Positions 1-7,857 of a DNA stretch of 10,979 nt are shown in pieces. Every line of letters begins with the position of its first letter. The stretch's first letter is position 1. The position numbers and the translations under genes are program-made. Origin of the DNA: Hemicentrotus pulcherrimus (Eukaryota > Echinodermata > Echinoidea > Camarodonta > Strongylocentrotidae); assembly GCA_003118195.1 (NCBI GenBank), contig BEXV01002606.1, forward strand, positions 30,706 to 41,684, written 5' to 3'. The notes under the pieces were generated by a model. It made no database searches. It was not told where the DNA came from and saw nothing but the letters and a program-made list of their open reading frames with translations.

Positions 1-1
1 T

Positions 2-79
2 ATTGGACGAGGTTTGTTTAAGAATTTCTCAGACTTGTCGTCATCATTGGAACAAATTCTTCCAATTTTCAAAGGATGA
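2..79 (+). CDS. Unassigned open segment, possible C-terminus of a plus-strand exon
   Basis: Plus-strand frame 2 is open from the window edge to TGA at 77-79. It reads IGRGLFKNFSDLSSS then LEQILPIFKG, with an amphipathic, protein-like composition. It lies inside intron 3 of the minus-strand RFX6-like gene, so it would be a nested gene or a fragment of a mobile element. A competing open frame (positions 3-275) looks less protein-like. At 25 codons this can easily be chance; no family recognised. Confidence 0.15.
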   Translation: MGRGLFKNFSDLSSSLEQILPIFKG

Positions 80-411
80 CGCCGCTGCTTTGTCGCCAAA
101 GTTGATCCGCCACAATCCTCACAAAAAGCAAAATCAAACAAACATCCGTAAACTAAGACAAAACAAAGTTACTAAAATACAATTACATATACATGTAGGA
201 TGTGTGAAATACCCTGCGAGTGGATATAGAATGTTTATTCCTTTAATTGGATTCAATTTTGTATTATTGTCATGATTAACTTTTATTTATTCAAAATTGC
301 TTTTGATGATTAAGTTACTCTGTTCACATTGATGTTTATTTCATATGTATTGTAACTTGTAGGTTTATTTGTAATATTTTGTTTCTTATAATTATATCAT
401 TGTTTGTCATT

Positions 412-490
412 GTAATTTGTTTACATTGCGCTTAAAGACTTCGGTAGAAAGCGCTCCATAAGCACCGTTTTATTATTATCATTAATATAT
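412..490 (+). mobile_element. 3' tail of a non-LTR retroposon (LINE or LINE-dependent SINE)
   Basis: A perfect 6-bp inverted pair, GCGCTT (428-433) and AAGCGC (449-454), encloses a 15-base loop. CCATAAGCACCG and an ATT-rich tail (TTTTATTATTATCATTA) follow. A terminal stem-loop of the form GCGC..GCGC, then an ATAA motif and ATT repeats, is common at the 3' ends of retroposons in marine invertebrate genomes. The 5' boundary is not visible; AT-rich sequence from about 280 may belong to the same element. Confidence 0.5.
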
Positions 491-1529
491 TACGATTATC
501 GTGTTTTTTGGTGTGATTTTTGATTAACAAAATGATGACGTTGATTCTAATTAAATGATTGGTTGAGGGTAGACACGTGACTCCGCATTTCCAAACGTGT
601 TACTAGTCATTAGAAAGTGCTACAGGCCGTTATTTAGCATTTTCGAGATCTATGCATTCGGCTCCCTTATTCATATATAATCAGTTTAAAATATTGCATT
701 TTTCTTTAAAACAAATTTCGCAATGTTATCATTTTACAAAGTTTGAATTTAAATATTTAAATACCATAATGAGCATTTCACTCATGCTTCCCATCTCATG
801 TACAATGGCATCGGAAATGATATCGTTTAAAGAAAAAAAGAAAAAAAGAAATGTTCTCGAATACAACTATTTACTGAATATGTTTTTACAAGTTCTAATT
901 ATCTATAAGTGAGATAAAATGCAATTGTAATTAAAAAAAAAATGTTTAAAGATGAGTTGCCAAATGTACCGCTGTGGTGGATGTGCAGGGTCGCTAAAGG
1001 AAGATGCAGCTCCATTTTTCCTGATTTCTATGACAGAAGTATACAGAATGTTTTGCTCGCTCCGGTATTTTGAGCCACTCCCATGTCAAACCTGAATATG
1101 CGATGCGGGGTGCTTTTCTCTACAACTCAAAAAGTATTAAAAAAAAAATTTGTTTAATTATTCCTGCGCTCCTTTCTTCTTGAGGAAACTCAAATAGTGT
1201 ATAATTATTATTGTCATTATATTTATTCATAACCAGTTTAACATTTCCTTTGCCACGAGTGATAATATGCACAGTCGCTCGTTTTCCAAACGTGTCGATC
1301 GGCACAAAAATAGGCATCACTAATGACCGAAGGTTTGCTTTGAGCAAAACTACATATAATATTTCCGTTATTGGTTAGCTATACATGCCAACCTTTTGAA
1401 CACCTGTTAGTGTTACATTGGAGACATGAAAATAATATTGTATCCTTTGGTGTAACTATCTTATAGGAAACGCAGTGTGGCACAGGGACATCTTTGCTTG
1501 GCATGTAAGGGTTAAAATGAGATTGTTAC

Positions 1530-1653
1530 CTTGCCAAACGTAGCAGCGCATGCTGGGTCAAGAGTCTCCTTTCGGCAGAAGTCGAGGTAATGTGAATAAA
1601 GTATACACCGTGGCAAGCAAACTCCTTCACATATACAGTAATTATCTTCCAAC
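1530..1653 (-). CDS. RFX6: RFX6-like transcription factor, exon 3 (first half of RFX DNA-binding domain)
   Basis: Internal coding exon of 124 bases. It supplies the last base of a split Trp codon, then 41 codons reading [28 protein letters not shown] and [13 protein letters not shown]. This is the N-terminal half of the RFX winged-helix domain. The [20 protein letters not shown] and ACAATFGK segments fit RFX6 better than RFX4 (which has IAEGVCIPRSALY) or RFX1-3. RFX proteins are nuclear and bind X-box DNA; in vertebrates RFX6 directs gut and pancreatic endocrine cell differentiation. The minus-strand acceptor is CCCTTAAAG before G at 1653, and the donor is AAG followed by GTAACA after 1530. 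The frame is open and the conserved cysteines are present. The next conserved block (TIRQKFP through the HSKYHYYG region) is not in positions 1-1529, so the gene continues off the left edge. Family assignment is from recalled RFX sequences; the splice sites are seen directly. Confidence 0.96.
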
Positions 1654-2314
1654 CTTTAAGGGTGAAATGAAAGAGAGAAAAAAAGATAAAGATGGGAATA
1701 ATATTTATTACCAATGCGATGAATATTTTTAAAGAATTATAAATGAGAACACATTTTAATCATCAATAAATGTATGATATCATTCTCAAACGAACTACTT
1801 TTCTTTCCCAAATGAGTAGTTTCGGCGATGTAACCCCTCACCCAGCACCCCTCCCCCTCGCGCAGTAACGCAATCTTTACTAAAAGTATATGAACCACAG
1901 TAAGTTAACATATGACTCTATGCAGTTTGATGCCTGATGATATTACAATAATGCAAGATATTCATTATAGAACTTTCAATGAAATAGTTTTTCAATTTTA
2001 GCTATGATTTTTTTGTTTAAGAATACATACACTGTTGCCCATACAAAGATGAAATACCTTTTTCTTACCTCTTTTCATGAAATGTTTGTGACAATATGGT
2101 TTATTCTTGATAGATAACTTTTCTATCTTTTTGAAACTTTGTTGATCAGTCTCTATGAATCTTTAAACAACTCAGTAAAGTTCTGAGAAGATATAAACTC
2201 AACTCTTAAGAAAAAATCATATTCTCACAATCACGTCATGGAAAGAGGTAACAAAAAAATAATATCAACTTGTTTGGGGGGCAACAATGTATGTAATAAT
2301 GCCTATAAACTCAC
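1654..2314 (-). other. Intron 2 of the RFX6-like gene
   Basis: 661 bases from GTGAGT (2314 downward) to TTAAAG (ending 1654). It splits a Trp codon after two bases. It holds a C-rich, CpG-containing patch at about 1830-1865 and otherwise AT-rich sequence. No embedded gene or clear transposon was seen. Confidence 0.9.
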
Positions 2315-2531
2315 CACTGCAAAGTTAAGGCCGTTTGTTTCTTCTTGTCTTTGACCATTTGAGCAACAGTCTTTTTACCAGTCGGTTTCTTGGTTTCATC
2401 TTTCTTAGTCTTGTGCATCTTATCTTCGTTTTGGTTCTCTACGTCTGTCTTCCTAATTCCACCGTCGACGGAACCGTTTTCGAGTTATATTTCGTGCTCA
2501 TCCTCGGAGGAAGATTCTGCCGTCTCACCTT
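2315..2531 (-). CDS. RFX6: RFX6-like transcription factor, exon 2 (linker and start of DNA-binding domain), with an in-frame TAA
   Basis: Internal exon of 217 bases. It begins after a good acceptor (TATCTTTCACAG) and ends at donor CAGTG followed by GTGAGT. It carries 2 bases, 71 codons and 2 bases; the last two complete a Trp codon with exon 3, giving the RFX6-typical join TLQ-W-LEDNY. The first part is acidic (GETAESSSEDEHEI), followed by a TAA at 2487-2485. In the same frame come LENGSVDGG, a polar stretch, and the basic segment KKTVAQMVKDKKKQTALTLQ that leads into the domain. VKDKKKQT followed by LTLQW matches the region just before the DNA-binding domain in RFX6 proteins as I recall them. 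If the TAA is real, initiation could use the ATG at 2418-2416, which has A at -3, leaving the DNA-binding domain whole. The acidic stretch upstream of the stop looks coding, so I lean to an interrupted exon rather than UTR, but this is unresolved. Confidence 0.92.
2485..2487 (-). other. In-frame TAA within RFX6-like exon 2
   Basis: On the minus strand the exon reads GAG CAC GAA ATA TAA CTC GAA AAC GGT. The frame is fixed downstream by the RFX domain and upstream by the phase of the acceptor and of candidate exon 1, so the stop would be codon 46 of the 6368 start. No convincing acceptor lies between the TAA and the conserved segment; the AG at GGAATTAG has no pyrimidine tract. Confidence 0.85.
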
Positions 2532-2825
2532 CTGTGAAAGATATAAGTTTCAAAGTGTAAAGAGTTTTAGTCAGATCCAACTGCTTACTTACGTATTCAA
2601 ACTGTATGCATACTGTTTAAAGAAACTTGTTCTTGACAACCTGATATGATATTACATTTCCGAGGCTTTCCCTGCCCGGCATAGCAAAAAGTAATGTATG
2701 GAAACTGGATTCCATGTATTGTAGTTCAAGCATTAATGTCAGGTGAATGGAATACCTCATCACTAGGTCCCCTGGGAAGTAACATCGATAACTTTGAATA
2801 TGTTAGTAAGCCAGTCTAACTATTG

Positions 2826-2843
2826 GACAGAGAGAGAGGGTGA

Positions 2844-2876
<33 letters not shown>

Positions 2877-3350
2877 GAAAAAGAGGGGAGCTGGCGAGTA
2901 TTGGGAAGAAGATAGAGGAGAGAGAGAGAGAGAGAGGAAAGGGGGTATGGACAGAAATAGTAATAACAATATTTAGAAAATATAATAAGGAGGATGAAAA
3001 TGAAACTAAAAGTGAGAGAGTGGGAGAGGGAGGGTAAAAGGGGAAGGAAAAGTGTGTGCGTGCGTGTGCGTGTTAGGGATAAAGATGAAGAGAAAGTGAG
3101 AGCGAGACTTTAATAGGGACAGAACAGGATAATTGGATCTGGAAAATATGAAAGTGTGGGTGGATGTGGGTGGATTTACGGGGGGATCTGGGAAGGGGGA
3201 GAACCAAAGTAGAAAATGACGAAGAAAAAGAAGAAAGAGAGGAAGAGAAGAAAGAAAGAGAGAGAGAGATAGAAAGCGATAGAGAAAGAAAGAAGGAGAG
3301 ATAGAAAAAGAAAGAAGGAGAGATAGGAAAAGAGAGGGTGAGAAATGGGT
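2826..3350. repeat. Purine-rich (GA)n block
   Basis: Two GA-dinucleotide runs (about 2828-2876 and 2917-2937) flank a GGGGAG-rich spacer. Interrupted AG/AAAG sequence continues to about 3350. A GT/GC run (GTGTGTGCGTGCGTGTGCGTG) sits at about 3052-3072. Because the host gene is on the minus strand, its intron transcript would carry long CU-rich tracts here. Long minus-strand open frames over this block are composition artefacts. Confidence 0.93.
3285..3326. repeat. Two-copy 22-bp tandem repeat
   Basis: AAGAAAGAAGGAGAGATAG occurs twice with a 22-base period (first G of the motif at 3288 and 3310). It lies inside the purine-rich block and is a minor local duplication. Confidence 0.85.
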
Positions 3351-3740
3351 GGGGGTCTCCACAGAGAGGGGGCAATCTGAGAAAAGGATGCATGGCATTT
3401 GTCGGTTTGAAGAGCTAAACGGGCTTATAAAAGGGTCAAATTCACAATACCGATCTCGTGAAGATGTTTTCAAACTTTCTGGAAGATGACTCATCCCAAA
3501 ATCTACACTGAAATGTTGATAAAGCCTCATTATGACTGTGGGCTTAGGTAACATGTAAGATAGCCTATACTGATCACACTCATTAAGCTAGAACAAAGAC
3601 AGATGAACGCCTCGTAATTAAATCGGGAACACTAGCATATGGCCATGGGCTTCGGTGATCAGCGCTTACAGCTTTAATTCTAACTCAAACAGGCAGGGAC
3701 GGCTGAGAATCAAATTTTAGTTCATTCTTAATTAAAATTT

Positions 3741-3794
3741 ATAATAATAATAATAATAATAATAATAAGAAGAAGAATGATAATAATAATAATA
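3741..3794. repeat. (TAA)n microsatellite with AAG interruption
   Basis: About ten TAA units, then GAAGAAGAATGA, then five more TAA units. It probably originated as the tail of the adjacent minus-strand retroposon. Confidence 0.95.
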
Positions 3795-3875
3795 TCGCTT
3801 GCTTAGAAGCCCTTAAGACAGCAAAGTACCATCAGCGCTTTCAAAATTACAGAATGTAAAGGAAAGCCTAAAAGT
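3741..3875 (-). mobile_element. Probable retroposon 3' end with (TTA)n tail, minus orientation
   Basis: Read on the minus strand, GAAAGCGCTGATGGTACT leads through TTGCTGTCTTAAGGG and CTTCTAAGCAAGCGAT into a long ATT/TTA repeat, interrupted by a CTT run, ending near 3741. The order (GCGC-containing segment, short spacer, GCGA, ATT tail) parallels the plus-strand tail at 412-490 but differs in sequence, suggesting a related family. The upstream boundary is uncertain and may extend past 3950. It is inserted in intron 1, in the same orientation as the host gene. Confidence 0.42.
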
Positions 3876-4369
3876 ACATGTTCGTAGCCTCATAAAATAG
3901 GCATATCTCATTATGCCGAGAGAAGAAACATGTTTATAGGGGATTTTTGAAAGAGGCAAGACAAATTAATTCTCTCATGGAAAGTGGAATAATTCTTTTA
4001 CAATTTCGAGGCAGCCCACTGTAAAACAAAGTTGTTACATTAGACTCTGATCGATTGATTTTTTAATTTATTTACCAACAGCAACATTAACAGGATATTT
4101 GCATACACAAGAACAGAAATTATTGGTTGATAAAAGAGGCAAAATAAACGCACGTGTGCTAGTCGAGCTGAACCCCTTACACAGCTAAACAAAGTATGTT
4201 GATACAAATACAGATTTTGTCTTTATATAGAAAAACCAAAATGATGAATTAACTCTTACTATCGATAATTATTTGCTACATCAGTTTAATTTGTATCTTC
4301 TAAACATATTATAATCATAACATTTATTCTGATTATCATTTTTATTTATATTGACTAAACTTTCTGAAT

Positions 4370-4515
4370 TTTGCACCATCGTTTATTCTTATTTATGTAT
4401 TTGTTTTATTCATTATTATTATCATCGTAATTATTATTATTATTATGATTAATATTTCATGTATTCATTTATTTAATTATATGTTTATATATTCATTTAT
4501 TCATTTATTTGTTAT
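4370..4515. repeat. AT-rich low complexity with ATT and ATTTATTC-like units
   Basis: ATTATTATTATTATTATGATT lies near 4430-4450, followed by repeated CATTTATT units (ATTCATTTATT three times, about 4463-4510). No protein-coding signal; possibly old retroposon tail sequence. Confidence 0.75.
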
Positions 4516-5764
4516 CATGTACATTATATTGAAACCATCACGATTTAGTCTCTTCGGGCCACGAGAATGAAAACTAAAAAATGAACTCCCCCAATTAACG
4601 AATCTCTTCAATTTTACAACTCCAATTTTTATTATATAATTCGCTTTCCATTACTCAAGAGAAATATTGTTTCTACCGCATATTCAACAAGTTCAAGTCT
4701 GTGTAATATGGCTGTACAGTTTTAGTCTCTCAGAAAATCTTTGAATCTATCATTAACTAAGGGTTTTAGAGAAATTTCACTTTTATCTTTCACCTATATA
4801 TGTTTGTTTTAATACGTTATCCTTATACGTATGTTTATGTAAATTCAAAACTTATCGGCTGCAATGTTGGATATTACTGAATAAACCTTATTAGAGCTCA
4901 TGAGAAAAAAAATCTCATAATTTACTTTTTTTCCAAAAATATCTGAACATTTGCATAAGAATCAGTTCCCTACTTTAGAGCATATCTATTAACAACCATT
5001 TTATCCAATTTCATTCTATAATATGGAATCTAATCAGTTAAAAAGGAATAGCGCATAGTCCTTATGCAGTGCTTTTTCAATGTTTGTTATACATGTACGG
5101 TGATGCTAAACTATATATGATGCAAACCAAAATGAGGAATTTCGAAGTTTTACAATTTACCAATAATTAATCTTGCATTAGAAATTTCCGTTTCGGACGA
5201 TTTAGTCTATAAAGAGGACGTTTGTATATTGAAAACACATAAGTCCAAGCTATTGTTTAGTTCGTCACAACCCACATCTAAGATTGAAGTATTATTTATG
5301 ATGATTGCAGTGAGCTAAAAGCCTCATCAGAGACTTTTTATCACACCAAATACAACGGGAAATATGAAATGAAAAGTCACATTTGGTGTCAATACATAAT
5401 GTTCACAACTCTGCAATATTTTGTGACTTATAATGGAACACTGAATCGCACACCACCTCGGACTTGCCTAAAAGATACGTTAAGTCAAATTTTATTTTTG
5501 TCTTAAAAATCAAAAGGAGAGACAATGTATAAAGAGCTCTTAACAAAGTAAAAAATGTCAAAGGGGAGAAAAAAGGTTTTCTACATGGCAAAATGATCGA
5601 TATTACACATGAATGCTGACAATACTAAGTTTAATCGGCAGACTATATTTTTATTCCGAGTATTTTTTAAAATTTTCTCTTACAATAAGAAAGCTTCATT
5701 TTGTGACAAATTCCTGTAATTAAGAGATTTTAGGTGTAACAACAGTAATGCAACGACACATTTT

Positions 5765-5885
5765 ATGAATCCACCCGAATAGGAGAAATAAGATATGAAG
5801 AGAGATGAAGGTGAAGAGTGAGATTAATAAGGAAAGGAGGAGGGCATGGAGGAAAGAAAGAGAGGATTACTGAGAAGGGGGTAGT
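5765..5885. repeat. Purine-rich patch
   Basis: GAAGAG/GGAGGA-rich sequence of about 120 bases in intron 1, without a strict repeat unit. A shorter similar patch occurs at 7365-7436. Confidence 0.7.
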
Positions 5886-5995
5886 AAATAATTGTTAAAC
5901 GACCCCTTCTGGAGGCGTGAAAGAAATCAAGTTGAAAAGTTGAGTTTTCTTCTACTTTTCGACATCATAATCATGTATATAAATGTTGTGGATAT

Positions 5996-6047
5996 ATGCA
6001 AATATATACAAATATACAGGGAATATATGCAAATGTATCATGCAAAT
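5996..6047. promoter_or_regulatory. Cluster of three POU octamer motifs in intron 1
   Basis: The exact octamer ATGCAAAT occurs at 5996-6003, 6027-6034 and 6040-6047, starting about 230 bases downstream of the exon 1 donor. The first two sit in an imperfect 31-bp duplication (ATATATGCAAAT). Reverse-oriented copies (ATTTGCAT) occur at 4097-4104 and 4949-4956 in the same intron. ATGCAAAT is the established binding site of POU-domain factors. Enhancer function is inference, and the AT-rich background lowers its significance. Confidence 0.35.
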
Positions 6048-6277
6048 AAATTAGAAGGATGGAGGGGGAGGGGTTAAGGAACAAGATTATGAGTTATGCC
6101 AACAAGAAGGAAAATCATAGAAAGAAAGCGAAAAACAACAACAAATTAACTACTTTTGCATTAAATTAATTTCTTTTAGGGGCGGAGGTAGTAAATGATA
6201 ATTATTGAGAGCACAATGAAAAAGAACAAATACATTAAGTTGACGATTTGAAGAAAAAAATGTTATGAAAGGCTTAC

Positions 6278-6368
6278 CGCTCATGTTGCTTTGGAAGAGC
6301 GTATTCTTCGCGGGATGCTCACCGTCGACAACCAACTTGATCACGCTCATCGAACGCTTACTCGCCAT
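6278..6368 (-). CDS. RFX6: Probable first coding exon of the RFX6-like gene
   Basis: Minus-strand ATG with A at -3 and G at +4, and an in-frame TAA 12 bases upstream (6380-6378), so the start is well placed. Thirty codons encode MASKRSMSVIKLVVDGEHPA followed by KNTLFQSNMS. One further base (G) precedes donor GTAAGC at 6277. The phase (1) fits the exon 2 acceptor exactly, making a Glu codon (G plus AA). The surrounding DNA (about 6280-6510) is richer in GC and CpG than its neighbours, as expected near a promoter. A second donor, ACG followed by GTGAGC at 6322, would end the exon after 15 codons in the same phase. I do not recognise the peptide, and RFX6 N-termini are poorly conserved. The link to exons 2 and 3 therefore rests on strand, order and phase; it could instead be the first exon of another minus-strand gene. 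Confidence 0.62.
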
Positions 6369-6560
6369 CCTAGCCCGTTAATCTCCCGTTGGATTGTCGC
6401 AACGTTTCGCTAAAGGTCCCTATCAGCTCCTATAACTCCTCTCTGTGAGGCGTTCTCGGTCGTGTTTGAAGCGTTGAGTACCGCCGAACTGTCGGGGAGG
6501 GAAAGACAAACAGTTGCGGGTAGTCAATGATTAGCTATAATTGCTACAAAGGCCCTTAAT
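6369..6560 (-). promoter_or_regulatory. Presumed 5' UTR and core promoter region of the RFX6-like gene
   Basis: Immediately upstream of the 6368 start. GC and CpG content is clearly above the AT-rich surroundings (CCGTTAATC, AACGTTTCG, TTCTCGGTCG, ACCGCCGAACTG on the plus strand). The in-frame TAA at 6380-6378 shows that the ATG opens the frame. An AT-rich TTATAG lies near 6533-6538 on the minus strand, but no canonical TATA box or initiator can be fixed. The transcription start is unknown, and further non-coding exons upstream are possible. Confidence 0.4.
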
Positions 6561-6679
6561 GTAAGGACCCATACAGGGGTATTGACACAGTAGTTCATGT
6601 AACAGAACAGTTTATCATATACAACCGTCTCTCCCTTATAAATAACAGTGTCGAATGTTGAATGTCACACAGACCTTCG

Positions 6680-6878
6680 CAATTTTGTTTGACACCTACA
6701 CGTAATTATATTACATTGTTATGTTACTTTTGTTACTCATGTTACTTATGCTATTTGTAGTTATTTGTTTAGGATATGTTAATGTATCGTTATATTTTAT
6801 ACAAATGTGAGTCGTGAGATGACTTTTATGTCTTCCTTTTATTTGTGCATGACAATAAAGAAAATCAATTAAATTAAA
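6680..6878 (+). mobile_element. Possible retroposon or mRNA 3' end with AATAAA
   Basis: T-rich non-coding sequence ends in GTGCATGACAATAAAGAAAA, with a canonical polyadenylation signal at 6854-6859 and a short AATTA-type repeat (AATCAATTAAATTAAATG). ATGACAATAAAG followed by a short tandem tail is a typical end of CR1/L2/jockey-type LINE copies. There is no coding sequence upstream. It could instead be the 3' end of an unrecognised plus-strand transcript. Confidence 0.3.
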
Positions 6879-7776
6879 TGTATGACTAGTATTTCTATGT
6901 AGGTTTAATTGCTAATTTTAGCATCAGAATAAATGCTTTTGTTAAACATCGTTTCAAATTAAAAAGGCAGAATTTCATTTTAAACATCAAATAAAAGTAG
7001 AGTGAAGTCTGATTTTGGTGTATAGGAATAAATATCTTCACACAGAATATGGCGGGTGAGTTTTTTTATTGTTTTATAATTTGTTTTGTTCGTTTGTTCT
7101 TGCAATGGCTAACTAAAAATAGTTAGTTATGAACAATTCAGACATCCTTCTTTCGAGAGTCTAAATATTGTGATTTTGCTAAATAACCTTTTATTCAGAA
7201 CAACCGCAAATGCATGACAACAAACGGGCCACAAAAGAAACCCAAAATCTGAACCCTTGGTGTCTATTCTTGTTGCCAAACCACATTGCGCAACAGACAA
7301 GTCTTTAGGAAAGGAGCTAGATGATAGGTTTGATAGCAAAGATGACAAAGTTATCAAAAAAGACAGAGGATAGGGGGAAAGTGGAGGGGAAGAAACGAAA
7401 GAGAGGGAGAAAGGAAAACGGAAAGGCAGGTAAGGAGATGACTGTGAATACTCGACGTCATAAATTGTATTTCTAGAAAATAGGCTCTTCCAATTTGTTT
7501 CTAAATCTTAAAATTCTTAAAAATCGCACCTAAAAACTGTTGCGCCCTTTTTACAAGTTTTTAAAAATATATATACATGTATGTATAATTACTGTTTATG
7601 TTTTCCTCCCGCTCATTTTCCACATTAGAGTTAATTTTCTTTTTGGACACCTTGTACCTCAATTCAATCCATCTCAACGATATGCTGCAATCGCCACCAT
7701 GTGCCATGTGATTGGCCATTAATCATTATTTGGTCTGCATTCAACATTGCATGTCATCGCTTTTGAACATAAGCTC
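6879..7776. other. Upstream intergenic DNA without recognisable gene
   Basis: AT-rich with a purine-rich patch (7365-7436) ending in a plus-strand donor-like CAG/GTAAGG near 7428. It also has a perfect 7-bp hairpin (CTAACTA, 7109-7115; TAGTTAG, 7120-7126). The open frames here have no protein-like composition. Confidence 0.6.
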
Positions 7777-7780
7777 TTAA

Positions 7781-7853
7781 CCCTTTGCCTACTGGAACTG
7801 GGTAGCTCCTGTAAGAAGGCCTATGAGAATAGGATAATTCAGTAGTCAATGGG
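7781..7853. mobile_element. piggyBac-like mini-MITE flanked by TTAA
   Basis: A 73-bp element lies between TTAA at 7777-7780 and TTAA at 7854-7857. Its ends are inverted: CCCTTTGCCTACTG on the left, and CCCATTGACTACTG when the right end is read on the minus strand (12 of 14 match). TTAA duplications with termini beginning CCC are the hallmark of the piggyBac superfamily. The interior has a small hairpin (CCTAT GAGA ATAGG). It is too short to code, so any mobilisation would need a transposase supplied from elsewhere. Confidence 0.72.
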
Positions 7854-7857
7854 TTAA

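Larger units (their letters stand above)
1..1529 (-). other. Intron 3 of the RFX6-like gene (partial)
   Basis: Starts with GTAACA at 1529 and runs off the left edge without reaching the next RFX exon. Both strands were read for the conserved TIRQKFP / HSKYHYYG block and it is absent. The stretch holds a retroposon tail (410-490) and AT-rich DNA. A 75-codon minus-strand open frame at 1120-1347 has no recognisable family. Confidence 0.7.
2532..6277 (-). other. Presumed intron 1 of the RFX6-like gene
   Basis: 3746 bases from donor GTAAGC to acceptor TTTCACAG, phase 1 at both ends. It contains the GA-rich block (2826-3350), a minus-strand retroposon tail (3741-3875), ATT/TTTA low-complexity DNA (4370-4515), a purine-rich patch (5765-5885) and an octamer cluster (5996-6047). 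Between about 4520 and 5760 I see only AT-rich non-coding sequence. An extra small exon cannot be excluded, but the direct 1-to-2 join is in phase without one. Confidence 0.6.

Noticed and set aside
1120..1347. 75-codon minus-strand open frame (MLKANLRSLVMPIFVPID start) considered as the next RFX exon
   Set aside because: It has no match to the conserved TIRQKFP / GTRGHSKYHYYG block that must follow exon 3, and no clear family.
3006..3554. 182-codon minus-strand open frame rich in Ser, Leu, Phe and Pro
   Set aside because: It lies across the GA-rich block; CT repeats avoid stop codons and give LSLSLS-type peptides. No domain or splice context.
5343..5389. 9-bp inverted repeat ACACCAAAT / ATTTGGTGT with a 29-base loop
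   Set aside because: Short, single, without target duplication; within chance expectation for this much AT-rich DNA.
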